From contig DATLOZ010000018.1 of the NCBI GenBank assembly GCA_035535995.1, positions 62,001 through 126,000 of the forward strand: a stretch of 64,000 nucleotides of DNA. Direction: 5' to 3'. Of the stretch, positions 8,249-16,333 are shown piece after piece. The notes under the pieces were generated by a model. It did not search any database. It was not told the origin of the DNA and saw nothing but the letters and a program-made list of their open reading frames with translations. The position numbers were made by a program, and so were the translations under genes. Source of the DNA: JANYCO01 sp035535995 (GTDB lineage Bacteria > Bacteroidota > Bacteroidia > Cytophagales > Cytophagaceae). The stretch's first letter is position 1. Every line of letters begins with the position of its first letter.

Positions 8249-9619
8249 ATGAAACAGTTACGCTTTATACTACTGCTATTTTTCAGCGTCCCTTATATCT
8301 TCTCTAACTCAGTATTGGCGCAGGCTTCAGGCAATGCTACTGGCACGCTTGTTCCCAACGATACAGTGGTACGTTTTAAAACGACACTCGATAATGTATT
8401 GCTTTGCCCGGATAAAAAAGAAGTGTATTTATATATTGATCTGAAAGGATGCTCACTCGGCACGCGCGTGCCTTTGAATATCTCAGTTGTGTTTGATCGC
8501 AGCGGATCGATGGAGGGAGAAAGAATTCACTATGGAAAATTAGCAGTCGATTATCTCATCGATCATCTCGATCCGCAAGACAATATGTCGATCGTGATCT
8601 ACGACCATATTGCAGAAGTGCTGCATGGCTCCGAGCCAGTGGCCAACCGAGAGCAGCTGAAGAAAAAACTGCAACATATTCATCCGCGTGGTCATACCAA
8701 TATCAGCGGAGGCTTAGACTTAGGCTATGCCGAAGTAAAATCTACCTATGATCCTAAAAAGATCAACAGAGTTTTTCTGATGTCAGATGGAATTCCAAAC
8801 GAAGGAATCACCGACCCTTACCTGCTGGAGCGAATGGTGAAGAGCTGTAGCACTAAAAGTAATATTTCGCTCAGCGCGTTTGGACTTGGACACGAGTTCG
8901 ACGAAGTACTGATGCACGATCTGGCAGAAGCTGGTGGCGGACATTACTACTACATCGAAAGTCCACAAGATGCTTCGCGCGAATTGGTTTCGGAAGTAAA
9001 AACACTTTTGTCGGTAGTAGCTCAAAACGCAAATCTTGCTGTAGAATTTCCTTCGGATTACCTGGAGCTCGCGCGCGTATATGGACAGCACTCGTCCGTA
9101 GTAGGCAATATGGTACTGATTGATTTGAAGGAAGTACATCCTAACGAGACAAACGGAATACTTCTCAAGTTTAAAGTAAAACAATATCCCGATCGTCCGT
9201 TGGAATTTAATAGCTCACTGGTGTATGACAATGCCATCACGAACATGCGCACGATCCAACGTTCTACCAATATATTGAAATATTCCACAAGCATGGATAC
9301 CTGCAATAAATCAGCGAACGACAAAGTGGTAGAAAAGATAATTTATTTTGCCAGCAATGACCTGTTGGAAGATGCGATGAAAGATGCAGACCGTAATAAT
9401 ATTCAATCGGCGAAAAGCAAGTTGAATGCAGGTAAAAAAATGATCCAATCAAAAGACAAATCCGCCCAATCTACCTTGCTCAACAGCCAATACAAAGCCC
9501 TGGATGACTATGACAAACACCTGGACAACTGGAGTACAAAATCAGAAGAAGATATTAAAAGATTGCACAAGAAAACACGTCACCAGAATTATAAGCTGAG
9601 GAAGATGAAAGACAATTGA
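8249..9619 (+). CDS. Secreted von Willebrand factor A domain protein
   Basis: This 456-residue protein starts with a signal peptide ending near SVLAQA. It then has a VWA domain of about 170 residues with a complete metal-ion adhesion site: DRSGS at residues 83-87, the threonine of GHTNISGGLDLG, and the aspartate of LMSDGIPNEG. The C-terminal third is helical and charged. VWA domains bind partners through a divalent metal. The layout resembles the exported YfbK-like VWA proteins of Bacteroidota, but the von Willebrand N- and C-terminal flanking domains of YfbK are not clear. It stands alone, ending in a large inverted repeat that separates it from convergent gldB. Partner unknown. Confidence 0.85.
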   Translation: MKQLRFILLLFFSVPYIFSNSVLAQASGNATGTLVPNDTVVRFKTTLDNVLLCPDKKEVYLYIDLKGCSLGTRVPLNISVVFDRSGSMEGERIHYGKLAVDYLIDHLDPQDNMSIVIYDHIAEVLHGSEPVANREQLKKKLQHIHPRGHTNISGGLDLGYAEVKSTYDPKKINRVFLMSDGIPNEGITDPYLLERMVKSCSTKSNISLSAFGLGHEFDEVLMHDLAEAGGGHYYYIESPQDASRELVSEVKTLLSVVAQNANLAVEFPSDYLELARVYGQHSSVVGNMVLIDLKEVHPNETNGILLKFKVKQYPDRPLEFNSSLVYDNAITNMRTIQRSTNILKYSTSMDTCNKSANDKVVEKIIYFASNDLLEDAMKDADRNNIQSAKSKLNAGKKMIQSKDKSAQSTLLNSQYKALDDYDKHLDNWSTKSEEDIKRLHKKTRHQNYKLRKMKDN

Positions 9620-9622
9620 GGG

Positions 9623-9703
9623 AAATTATGAATGTTGAATTATGAATTATGAATTATTATAAAAACTTAACATTCATAATTCATAATTCAACATTCATAA
9701 TTT
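9623..9703. repeat. Perfect 32-bp inverted repeat between convergent genes
   Basis: Arms 9623-9654 and 9672-9703 are exact reverse complements over 32 bp with a 17-nt loop. The arm is built from iterations of ATGAAT and TATGAATT words. It starts 3 nt after the VWA stop and ends 14 nt before the gldB stop, so it could end transcription from both sides. It is the best copy of a family also found at 22919-23006, 42104-42175, 52894-52995 and 53427-53491. Confidence 0.9.
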
Positions 9704-9717
9704 TCATAACTATCAAA

Positions 9718-10752
9718 TCAACTCGCCGTATTGATCTTAAACTTAGATTTTTTAAAGATTTCCTGTGCGTTTTTGTCTTTCATTAGTTGCTGAAGCGTTA
9801 CGCCAGGATTTTCTTTCATATATTTTCTTACAATCTGCCAGCCAAGCCAGCGCCCGATGCGGCCTGGGCAGTTGTCGCCAATGGCCACTACTTTCGGGCT
9901 TTCGCCGAGATAGCGCTGTTTGGTTTTATGATTTGTGTCGAACAAAAGTTTTTTCTCAATAAAATGTCCCCAGATCACATTTGCATTCTGGTCTACTTCT
10001 ATCATTTCTTGTGCAGTAAATTGAATGTTCAAACTATCCGGAAGCCCAGGTAGGACGCGCTCCAGGAAATAGTGCGCTTTTCCGTAATGAATCATTTCGG
10101 AAAGCATGGTCTCGTCTTTCGGTTCGTATTCGTTGTATTTAGAAGAGATCGCCAATCCCATCATTGGGACCATGTAAGGCTTTTCATAGCGGCTCAGCAT
10201 ATAGTCATAAAACTGCGGACGGTAGCTCGCTTTTTTTCCAAGAAAATAATCAATACCCACTACGATCAGGCTATCAGAGAAAGAGAAATCGCGATCGAAG
10301 CGGAAGCCTGTTACCAGTGTGTTTACTTCTGGCACATAATAATCCGGGTAATAATAGCGAACATAACTAAACAGTTCGTTCATTTCTGTTTTCAGATCAG
10401 AGAAGTCACCGTAGAATTTTTTGTTTTCCAGGTAAAAATTTTTTAGGTTAGGATTGGTATACATCGCCAGCATCTGATCGAGGAAAGGCTTTTCATTAGC
10501 GGCGTTGGGGATCTCAAGGTATTCTTTTACAAATCTTGGATGGCGTTTTAGAAAAGCAGAAACATCTTCGGTGGTTTTGAATTGAAACATTTCATCCTCC
10601 AGTCTTACGAGTTTCACCTCTACTTTTGCTTTTTCAAACTTGTCGGTGGAAATAGCTACTTCTTGTTTTTCGGGAAGGTTGGTAGCAGGTTTATTATCGC
10701 ATCCGGCCAACCCGAGCGAAATAGCTGCGGCGAAGAGGAAATATTTTTTCAT
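9718..10752 (-). CDS. gldB: Gliding motility lipoprotein GldB-like
   Basis: This 344-residue protein begins with a lipoprotein signal (lipobox LAGC, Cys18). It carries the patterns of the GldB family: IVVGIDYFLG in the middle, and the late block of VIWGHFIEKKLLFDT followed by NCPGRIGRWLGWQIVRKYM. In Flavobacterium johnsoniae GldB is required for gliding and is linked to the type IX secretion and motility apparatus; homologues also occur in non-gliders. No other gld gene is nearby. Upstream of its start lies a TTTAAAG simple repeat and a degenerate GGCATC-type repeat. It is convergent with the VWA gene. Confidence 0.85.
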   Translation of the reverse strand: MKKYFLFAAAISLGLAGCDNKPATNLPEKQEVAISTDKFEKAKVEVKLVRLEDEMFQFKTTEDVSAFLKRHPRFVKEYLEIPNAANEKPFLDQMLAMYTNPNLKNFYLENKKFYGDFSDLKTEMNELFSYVRYYYPDYYVPEVNTLVTGFRFDRDFSFSDSLIVVGIDYFLGKKASYRPQFYDYMLSRYEKPYMVPMMGLAISSKYNEYEPKDETMLSEMIHYGKAHYFLERVLPGLPDSLNIQFTAQEMIEVDQNANVIWGHFIEKKLLFDTNHKTKQRYLGESPKVVAIGDNCPGRIGRWLGWQIVRKYMKENPGVTLQQLMKDKNAQEIFKKSKFKINTAS

Positions 10753-10790
10753 ATAAATGGTTTAAAGTTTAAAGTTAAAGGTTTAAAGGC

Positions 10791-10824
10791 ATAGATGCCA
10801 GACGCCGTATGCCAGATACCGGAT
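10791..10824. repeat. Degenerate GATGCCGGAT-type tandem repeat
   Basis: About three and a half degenerate units of 9-10 bp (ATGCCAGACGCC, ATGCCAGATACC, GGAT). It belongs to the same family as 12834-12861, 16599-16630, 21783-21814 and 21959-22017. It lies in the divergent gldB-pfkB gap, next to a TTTAAAG simple repeat at 10758-10789. Confidence 0.7.
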
Positions 10825-10901
10825 ATAAATTGTTCACACTTCGTTTTATTTGGCATTAGTATCCTGGCAATCGATATTTAAAACGCATTCCCTAAAAAAT
10901 A

Positions 10902-10934
10902 TTGCTCTACTTTTAAATTCAAATCCTATCTTTG
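10902..10934 (+). promoter_or_regulatory. Promoter of the PfkB-type kinase gene
   Basis: TATCTTTG at 10927-10934 is an exact TAnnTTTG element, preceded by TTG at 10902-10904 with a 22-nt gap. It lies 42 nt before the ATG. Confidence 0.5.
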
Positions 10935-10976
10935 TCCACTTAATATCCTTTTTAACCTGATAAAAATATATATAGA

Positions 10977-11897
10977 ATGAGTTTAGTAGTAGTAGGTTCT
11001 GTAGCTTTTGATGCGATAGAAACCCCTTTCGGGAAAACCGACAAGATCATAGGCGGAGCGGCCACATACATTAGCCTTTCCTCTTCCTATTTCACCAAAA
11101 AAGTAAACCTCATTGCCGTAGTAGGCGGCGATTTTCCAAAGGCCGACATCCAACTGCTCGAATCGCACGGCGTGAATACAGAAGGGTTGCAGATCAAGGA
11201 AAATGAAAAATCTTTTTTCTGGGCCGGTAAATACCACAACGATATGAACACCCGCGATACGCTGGTGACAGAGCTCAACGTACTCGGCACCTTCGATCCG
11301 ATCGTACCAGATTCTTATCAGCACTGTGATTACCTCATGCTTGGAAACCTTTCTCCAAAAGTGCAAAGCACTGTGATCAGCCGTCTGAAGAAAAGACCAA
11401 AGCTGATCGTGATGGATACCATGAACTTCTGGATGGACATCGCCATGGACGATCTTCGCGAAACGCTTCAGATGGTAGACGTGCTTTCAATCAACGATGA
11501 AGAGGCACGCCAGCTTTCTAAAGAATACTCACTGGTGAAGGCCGCTAAAAAGATCATGGAAATGGGACCAAAATACCTGATCATTAAAAAAGGCGAACAC
11601 GGTGCCATGCTCTTCCACAAAAACCAAGTATTCTTCGCTCCGGCACTGCCGTTGGAAGAAGTATTCGACCCAACAGGCGCAGGTGATACCTTTGCAGGTG
11701 GCTTTATCGGATACCTGGCAAGCACCAACGATGTTTCGTTTGAGAATATGAAAAGAGCAATTATTTTTGGTTCTGCAATGGCTTCTTTCTGTGTGGAGAA
11801 GTTCGGAACGGAAAGAATTGTAAAGCTTTCGCAAAAAGAGTTGAACGAACGTGTACAGCAATTTGTGGAGCTTGTTCAGTTTGAAGTAACACTTTAG
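10977..11897 (+). CDS. PfkB family sugar kinase
   Basis: This 306-residue cytoplasmic ribokinase-fold enzyme has the N-terminal glycine-rich signature region (KIIGGAATYISL) and the C-terminal PfkB signature DPTGAGDTFAGG. In that signature, Asp231 starts the motif and Asp237 is the expected catalytic base, with the anion-hole glycines before it. The family phosphorylates sugars, nucleosides or sugar phosphates with ATP. The substrate cannot be read from sequence; the closest general type is the generic sugar kinase group, not phosphofructokinase B. It is a single-gene unit with its own promoter and a hairpin terminator at 11913-11949. Confidence 0.9.
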   Translation: MSLVVVGSVAFDAIETPFGKTDKIIGGAATYISLSSSYFTKKVNLIAVVGGDFPKADIQLLESHGVNTEGLQIKENEKSFFWAGKYHNDMNTRDTLVTELNVLGTFDPIVPDSYQHCDYLMLGNLSPKVQSTVISRLKKRPKLIVMDTMNFWMDIAMDDLRETLQMVDVLSINDEEARQLSKEYSLVKAAKKIMEMGPKYLIIKKGEHGAMLFHKNQVFFAPALPLEEVFDPTGAGDTFAGGFIGYLASTNDVSFENMKRAIIFGSAMASFCVEKFGTERIVKLSQKELNERVQQFVELVQFEVTL

Positions 11898-11912
11898 CTT
11901 AAAATTTAATAT

Positions 11913-11949
11913 AAAGGCTGGTGTCCTAAGAAAGGATTTCAGCCTTTAT
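11913..11949 (+). terminator. Hairpin terminator after the PfkB-type kinase
   Basis: Arms 11913-11921 and 11941-11949 (TAAAGGCTG / CAGCCTTTA) with an inner TCCT/AGGA pairing. It starts 16 nt after the stop codon. The T-rich tail is weak. Confidence 0.55.
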
Positions 11950-12156
11950 GGCTTTATAAATAATTGATATATAAAAAGATACAACGAAAAAAGGCTGAGG
12001 ACAGAAAAGCCTTAAGATATATCGATTTGTATTTTAGATTATTATAAAAAAAGTGTACTTTTGATGTGCTTTTGGAGAACTATTTGTAAGGATAGCATAC
12101 AAATAAGAATTATTTAAACAGTGACTACACCGAATTATCTACCAAACCGAAAAGGA

Positions 12157-12738
12157 ATGAACAAAAGGCTTTGCCTATTGATAATGGCATTGTTGTTCAG
12201 TGTTTCTTCCCATGCCGCTATTTTCGTAATATCCGGCATTTACCAGGGTAAGAACGTATTCATCCAAAACCCTTCGCTCAACGACGACGGGGTAACTTTC
12301 TGCACCAATGATGTGTACGTAAACGATGTGAAGGTAATGTCCAACATCACTACCGGAGCGTTTGAGATCGATCTTTCCTCTGTCCGCATCAGCTCACAGC
12401 TGACCATCAAGATTACCCACAAAGACGGTTGCAAGCCAAGAGTATTAAATCCACAGGTGATCCGTCCTTCCAGTATGTTTCATTTCAATTCTTTCCAGGT
12501 CGACAAAGACCATTTTATCTGGTCTACCAGAGGAGAGAAACCAAAAGGAAAATATGTGTTGGAATACTATGCAAACGACAAATGGAATCTTATCAAAGAG
12601 TTTCCAGGAAAAGGCTCTATCATTCTTAATAACTACGACACCAATGGCGTGATGCCAGGGTTGCAGAAATACCGTCTTAAGCTGATCGAAGCAGAAGGAA
12701 GGGTTCACTATTCGCAGATCGTAGAGTTCACCAAGTAG
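12157..12738 (+). CDS. Small secreted protein with beta-domain like those before type IX sorting domains
   Basis: This 193-residue protein has a clear signal peptide (MNKRLCLLIMALLFSVSSHA). A GTG at 12121 in the same frame would add a 12-residue polar extension before the signal; the ATG is preferred. The C-terminal 70 residues end in QKYRLKLIEAEGRVHYSQIV. This fits the YRLK...D.DG..YS.IV pattern of the beta-sandwich that in many Bacteroidota cargos directly precedes the type IX sorting domain; here the protein stops there. No enzymatic motif is visible and function is unknown. It shares this ending with the protein at 39704-40159. Confidence 0.75.
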   Translation: MNKRLCLLIMALLFSVSSHAAIFVISGIYQGKNVFIQNPSLNDDGVTFCTNDVYVNDVKVMSNITTGAFEIDLSSVRISSQLTIKITHKDGCKPRVLNPQVIRPSSMFHFNSFQVDKDHFIWSTRGEKPKGKYVLEYYANDKWNLIKEFPGKGSIILNNYDTNGVMPGLQKYRLKLIEAEGRVHYSQIVEFTK

Positions 12739-12789
12739 GGGTCGGGATTTGCAGGATTAAAGAATTTTCAGAATTACAATAGAATAGAT

Positions 12790-12829
12790 AAAAAAGAGCG
12801 GTCGTTAAATTTAGCGACCGCTCTTTTTT
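12790..12829. terminator. Strong bidirectional rho-independent terminator
   Basis: Arms 12790-12804 and 12815-12829 are perfectly complementary over 15 bp (GAGCGGTCG core) with A- and T-runs on either side. It lies between convergent 12157-12738 and purQ. Confidence 0.9.
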
Positions 12830-12833
12830 ATTT

Positions 12834-12861
12834 GGTATCCGGCATCTTGCATCCGGTATCC
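12834..12861. repeat. Degenerate GGTATCCGGCATC-type repeat
   Basis: Three degenerate units (GGTATCC, GGCATCTTGCATCC, GGTATCC) directly beside the purQ stop codon. Same family as 10791, 16599, 21783 and 21959. Confidence 0.7.
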
Positions 12862-12865
12862 CATT

Positions 12866-13552
12866 CTAAACTTTGCTCAGGATAGATTCGAACAGCGCAC
12901 GCCCGTCGGTATTGCCCAGCACAGTGTCTGCGGCTCTTTCCGGATGCGGCATCATGCCGAATACATTTTTGGTTTTGTTGGTAATGCCTGCAATGTTGTA
13001 CAGAGACCCGTTCGGGTTAGCATCATCGACTACCTTTCCTTCTTCGTTGGCATAGCGGAAAAGGATCTGTCCATTGTCGTGCAATTCTTTTAAAGTTGTT
13101 TCATCGGCAAAATAGCGGCCTTCCCCGTGTGCGATCGGTATTTTATAACCTTTGTTGGTGTCGAGCTTGGAAGTTACCAGTGTATCGTTGTGTTCAGGTT
13201 TGATGTAAACATTTTTGCAGGAAAATTTCATCTGGTTGTTGCGAAGCAGCGCGCCTGGCAGCAGGTGAGACTCGGTGAGGATCTGGAAACCGTTGCAGAT
13301 ACCCATTACATAACCACCTTTTTCCGCATGTTTGATCACGCTGTCCATGATCGGGGAAAAGCGGGCGATAGCGCCGGAACGGAGGTAGTCGCCATAAGAG
13401 AAGCCTCCCGGAAGGAATACAAAATCGCATCCTTTCAAATCAGTTTCTTTATGCCAAAGTTTTTCTACTTGTTGGCCCATTACATTCTTTACCACATAAA
13501 CCAGGTCTTCATCACAATTTGAACCCGGAAAAACCACTACGCCAAATTTCAT
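12866..13552 (-). CDS. purQ: Phosphoribosylformylglycinamidine synthase subunit I, PurQ
   Basis: This 228-residue class I glutamine amidotransferase supplies ammonia for the FGAM step of purine synthesis. Visible motifs are the P-loop-like start KFGVVVFPGSNCDED, the nucleophile elbow GICNGFQ with Cys86, and the His/Glu dyad in MMPHPERA near the C terminus. The length is that of the stand-alone PurQ, so a small PurL and PurS are expected elsewhere in the genome. A TTG in frame at 13558 is two codons upstream; the ATG at 13552 gives the normal N terminus. It is transcribed alone and shares a bidirectional terminator with the gene on its 3' side. Confidence 0.96.
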   Translation of the reverse strand: MKFGVVVFPGSNCDEDLVYVVKNVMGQQVEKLWHKETDLKGCDFVFLPGGFSYGDYLRSGAIARFSPIMDSVIKHAEKGGYVMGICNGFQILTESHLLPGALLRNNQMKFSCKNVYIKPEHNDTLVTSKLDTNKGYKIPIAHGEGRYFADETTLKELHDNGQILFRYANEEGKVVDDANPNGSLYNIAGITNKTKNVFGMMPHPERAADTVLGNTDGRALFESILSKV

Positions 13553-13702
13553 TATCAAATTTTATTTATCTTTATAAAATTATTTCCTGATGGAATCAGA
13601 TAATATTCTTAGAAATCATTAAAATAAAGTTGAGCATTCTGTTTATTCTAAGATTCTTAAATCCTGTTCCAAAATTACGTTTATCTTTTAAACAATACAA
13701 AT

Positions 13703-14578
13703 ATGTTAAAATCAATGACAGGCTACGGAGTAGCAACGGCTGAAAACGATCAGCTTTCCGTGACCGTAGAGATAAAGTCGCTCAACTCTAAATTCCTGGA
13801 CCTCGCCCTGCGCCTGGCCAAGGAGTATGCCGACAAAGAACTCGAGATCCGGAACATGCTCAACACAACCGTAGAGAGAGGCAAAGTTTCGCTGGTCATT
13901 GATATCAAACCCAAGACCGAGGTAAAACCGAAAGTGAATATCAACAAAGAGCTGGTGAAATATTACTACGGAGAGCTTCTTGAAGCCGCCGAAAAATCGG
14001 GAGCTCCTAAGGACGATCTTTTCAAGGCAGCGCTTACCTTGCCAGGCGTGGTAGATACCGACTCTCAGCTTAATGATAACGAAGAAGAATGGAAATTTGT
14101 GATGAAAGTATTGCAGGAAGCGATCAAAAAATTTGAAAACTTCAGGCTCTCCGAAGGGAAAGTACTTTCCGACAAATTCATTGAGTACTTAGATAAAATA
14201 GAGACTCTTCTCAAAAAAGTAGAAACCTTCGATCCTCAAAGAATAGAAGGCATCCGCGAACGTATCAAAACACACGTAGCCGAATATGCGCTCACCGAAA
14301 TGGATCAGGGCCGATTTGAACAAGAACTGATCTACTACATCGAAAAACTTGATATCAGCGAAGAAAAAGTAAGACTTAAAACCCACCTCGACTATTTCAA
14401 AGAAACCATGAAAGCTGCCGACAGCAATGGTAAAAAGCTCGGCTTCATCGCCCAGGAAATAGGCCGCGAGATCAATACCATCGGTTCGAAGGCCAACGAT
14501 GCAAATATCCAGCGCTGCGTGGTGGAAATGAAAGACGAACTGGAAAAAATAAAAGAGCAGGGAATGAACGTGCTGTAG
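13703..14578 (+). CDS. YicC/YloC family endoribonuclease
   Basis: This 291-residue protein starts with the hallmark MLKSMTGYGVA and continues with EIKSLNSKFLDLALRL. It ends in the conserved block RPISxxx-like KLGFIAQEIGREINTIGSKANDANI followed by VVEMKDELEKIKEQ. YicC proteins are hexameric metal-dependent endoribonucleases active on small RNAs in E. coli and B. subtilis. The gene is often next to gmk in Bacteroidota, but here the next gene (57 nt downstream) is a ceramidase-like enzyme. A TATCTTTT box at 13682-13689 lies just upstream of the start and is one base off the promoter consensus. Confidence 0.93.
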   Translation: MLKSMTGYGVATAENDQLSVTVEIKSLNSKFLDLALRLAKEYADKELEIRNMLNTTVERGKVSLVIDIKPKTEVKPKVNINKELVKYYYGELLEAAEKSGAPKDDLFKAALTLPGVVDTDSQLNDNEEEWKFVMKVLQEAIKKFENFRLSEGKVLSDKFIEYLDKIETLLKKVETFDPQRIEGIRERIKTHVAEYALTEMDQGRFEQELIYYIEKLDISEEKVRLKTHLDYFKETMKAADSNGKKLGFIAQEIGREINTIGSKANDANIQRCVVEMKDELEKIKEQGMNVL

Positions 14579-14588
14579 ATAGCGGAAC

Positions 14589-14624
14589 TAAACTGGCAAG
14601 GATTTCGTAGTCCTTGCAGGTTTA
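14589..14624. repeat. Hairpin between yicC and the ceramidase-like gene
   Basis: Arms 14589-14602 and 14611-14624 (TAAACTGGCAAGGA / TCCTTGCAGGTTTA) pair with two mismatches around an 8-nt loop. It resembles the perfect hairpin at 4637-4675 (CC-CAAGG core flanked by TTTAAA-like ends), so both may be one family. Confidence 0.6.
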
Positions 14625-14634
14625 GAAAGAGAAT

Positions 14635-15999
14635 ATGAAAAAAATTATCAAGTGGATTTTTAAACTGCTCCTCGGGCTGATCGTGTTTTGCCTGGTGCTT
14701 CTTCCCTTTCTCTTTACCAAAGTAGACCGCACGCCTTACCGCGAAATGCCATACTACAAAGCCATGATGCAGCAGCTGGATACTTTTCGGCTTGATACAG
14801 CTGCACAAGGAAAAAACTTTAAAGCTGGCTGGTCCAAAAAAAATATTACTCCTTCTTATTATCCTGACCTCGCTGGTTACGGTCCGCGCGAAAAAGCGAA
14901 TTGTATCCACGACTCTGTTTACGTACGTGCTTTTGTATTTGAATATGGAAAACAAAAAACTATTTTCCTCTCCGCCGACCTGCTGATCTTTCCACCTGTA
15001 CTGGAAGCAAAACTGAGAGTGAAAGTGAAAGAACTAGGCTTTGACCCTCAAGGACTCTATCTCACCGCTACACATACACACAGCGCTCCCGGCGGCTGGG
15101 CCGAAGGACCGGCAGGAAGAGTACTCGCAGGCGCTTACCAGGAAAAATATGTAGATCAGCTCCTTGCCTCTATGACCACAGCGATCCGCGAGGCAGACAA
15201 TACAAAAGAAGAATCAGAGATCGGCTATGGTCAATACAAAGCAGCTTCGCTCATTCGCAACCGGCTTAACGAAGCCGACAGCAAAACAGATCCATGGGTG
15301 CGTATAATGAAAGTGCGCAAGAAAAGCGGCGCCCAGGCTGCTATCATCACTTACGCAGCGCATGCGAATTGTCTCAAAATGAACTACCGCTGTGTCTCCG
15401 GCGATTATCCCGCCGAAATGATCGCGAAGCTTGAGCATGACCGTAAAATAGACTTTGCACTGTATGCAGCGGGCATGGTTGGGAGTCATACTCCTAAACC
15501 TATGTACGAGCAAAACAAAGAGCTCTTCAACGAACCGCTGATCCATGCTTACGGAGATAGCCTGGCTACCATTATTGGAAGGGGAATTGACAGCATATCA
15601 TTTCAGCCTGTAGAGGAATTGTCTGTAGCGGTACTCGACCTGCCGCTGCGTGAACCACATTTAAAGCTCACAGAAGATTGGCGGATTCGGCCTTGGCTGT
15701 TCAAATGGTTTTTCGGTCCCTATGAGCCTAAGATCAAGATCATGAAGATCAACAACGTGGTATTTATGGGAATGCCTTGCGACTTTTCAGGAGAACTAAT
15801 GCCTGATTTTGAGCAGATTTGCAAAGAGAAAAACATTGAATTGGTGATCACCAGCTTCAACGGCGGCTATATCGGTTATATCAATGTAGACCGGTATTAT
15901 GATAAAGATAAAGCAGAAACCAGGAATATGAATTGGTTTGGTCCTTACAACCAGGCTTATTTTACCGAGATCGTTCAGAAGATCCTTAAAAAAATCTGA
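14635..15999 (+). CDS. Neutral/alkaline ceramidase-like membrane-anchored hydrolase
   Basis: This 454-residue protein has one N-terminal TM helix (IIKWIFKLLLGLIVFCLVLL) and an extracytoplasmic domain like the catalytic half of neutral ceramidases. Visible are FKAGWSKKNITP, ATHTHSAPGGWAEGP with the zinc histidines and a glycine-rich bend, and TYAAHANCLKMN with another expected zinc-ligand histidine. Neutral ceramidases split the amide of ceramides; Bacteroidota make sphingolipids, so a self or host lipid substrate is plausible. The protein is shorter than typical bacterial ceramidases (about 650 residues) and lacks an obvious C-terminal immunoglobulin-like domain. Its last 14 nt overlap the 3' end of a convergent gene. 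Confidence 0.8.
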   Translation: MKKIIKWIFKLLLGLIVFCLVLLPFLFTKVDRTPYREMPYYKAMMQQLDTFRLDTAAQGKNFKAGWSKKNITPSYYPDLAGYGPREKANCIHDSVYVRAFVFEYGKQKTIFLSADLLIFPPVLEAKLRVKVKELGFDPQGLYLTATHTHSAPGGWAEGPAGRVLAGAYQEKYVDQLLASMTTAIREADNTKEESEIGYGQYKAASLIRNRLNEADSKTDPWVRIMKVRKKSGAQAAIITYAAHANCLKMNYRCVSGDYPAEMIAKLEHDRKIDFALYAAGMVGSHTPKPMYEQNKELFNEPLIHAYGDSLATIIGRGIDSISFQPVEELSVAVLDLPLREPHLKLTEDWRIRPWLFKWFFGPYEPKIKIMKINNVVFMGMPCDFSGELMPDFEQICKEKNIELVITSFNGGYIGYINVDRYYDKDKAETRNMNWFGPYNQAYFTEIVQKILKKI

Positions 16000-16333
16000 A
16001 GCGGCCTTTGGTACGGATCTGAAGAAAATCCGCCTCGCCCACCGGCTCCCCATCTATACTGAAAATGGCTTTGTATTCTCTGGTTTCCGAATAAGGAGTA
16101 AGATTTGGACGCTCATCGACAAAAGGACCCTGTTTAGCCTCTGCCAAAAAACTGAACTCAGTTTCGTTCTCCCGGCGACAATAGAGCAAGATCGATTCGT
16201 GAAAATCCATGTCAAAATCAAGGGTAACGCTATTTTTGGCCCGTTGGATACGCAAGTAAGGCTTTGCAGGTACATCTGTAACACCTCTTTTTAGCATGCC
16301 GCTCTCCGATAAAGATATCAACCCACTGTACAT
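15986..16333 (-). CDS. Small beta-sandwich (fibronectin III-like) protein
   Basis: This 115-residue protein has no signal peptide or TM helix. The sequence alternates beta-strand segments (KNSVTLDFDMDFHESILLYC, FSFLAEAKQGPFVDERPNL) and ends in YSETREYKAIFSIDGEPVGE, a pattern common in fibronectin III-like folds that follow repeat domains. No family name is certain. It is convergent to the ceramidase-like gene and overlaps it by 14 nt. An internal Met at residue 13 is an alternative start (16297). It is kept as real because of its coherent beta pattern and compositionally normal codons; function unknown. Confidence 0.6.
   Translation of the reverse strand: MYSGLISLSESGMLKRGVTDVPAKPYLRIQRAKNSVTLDFDMDFHESILLYCRRENETEFSFLAEAKQGPFVDERPNLTPYSETREYKAIFSIDGEPVGEADFLQIRTKGRFRFF

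Noticed and set aside
10072..10446. Plus-strand frame opposite gldB
   Set aside because: Opposite a conserved lipoprotein; composition (rich in F, V, H) reflects antisense of its codons.
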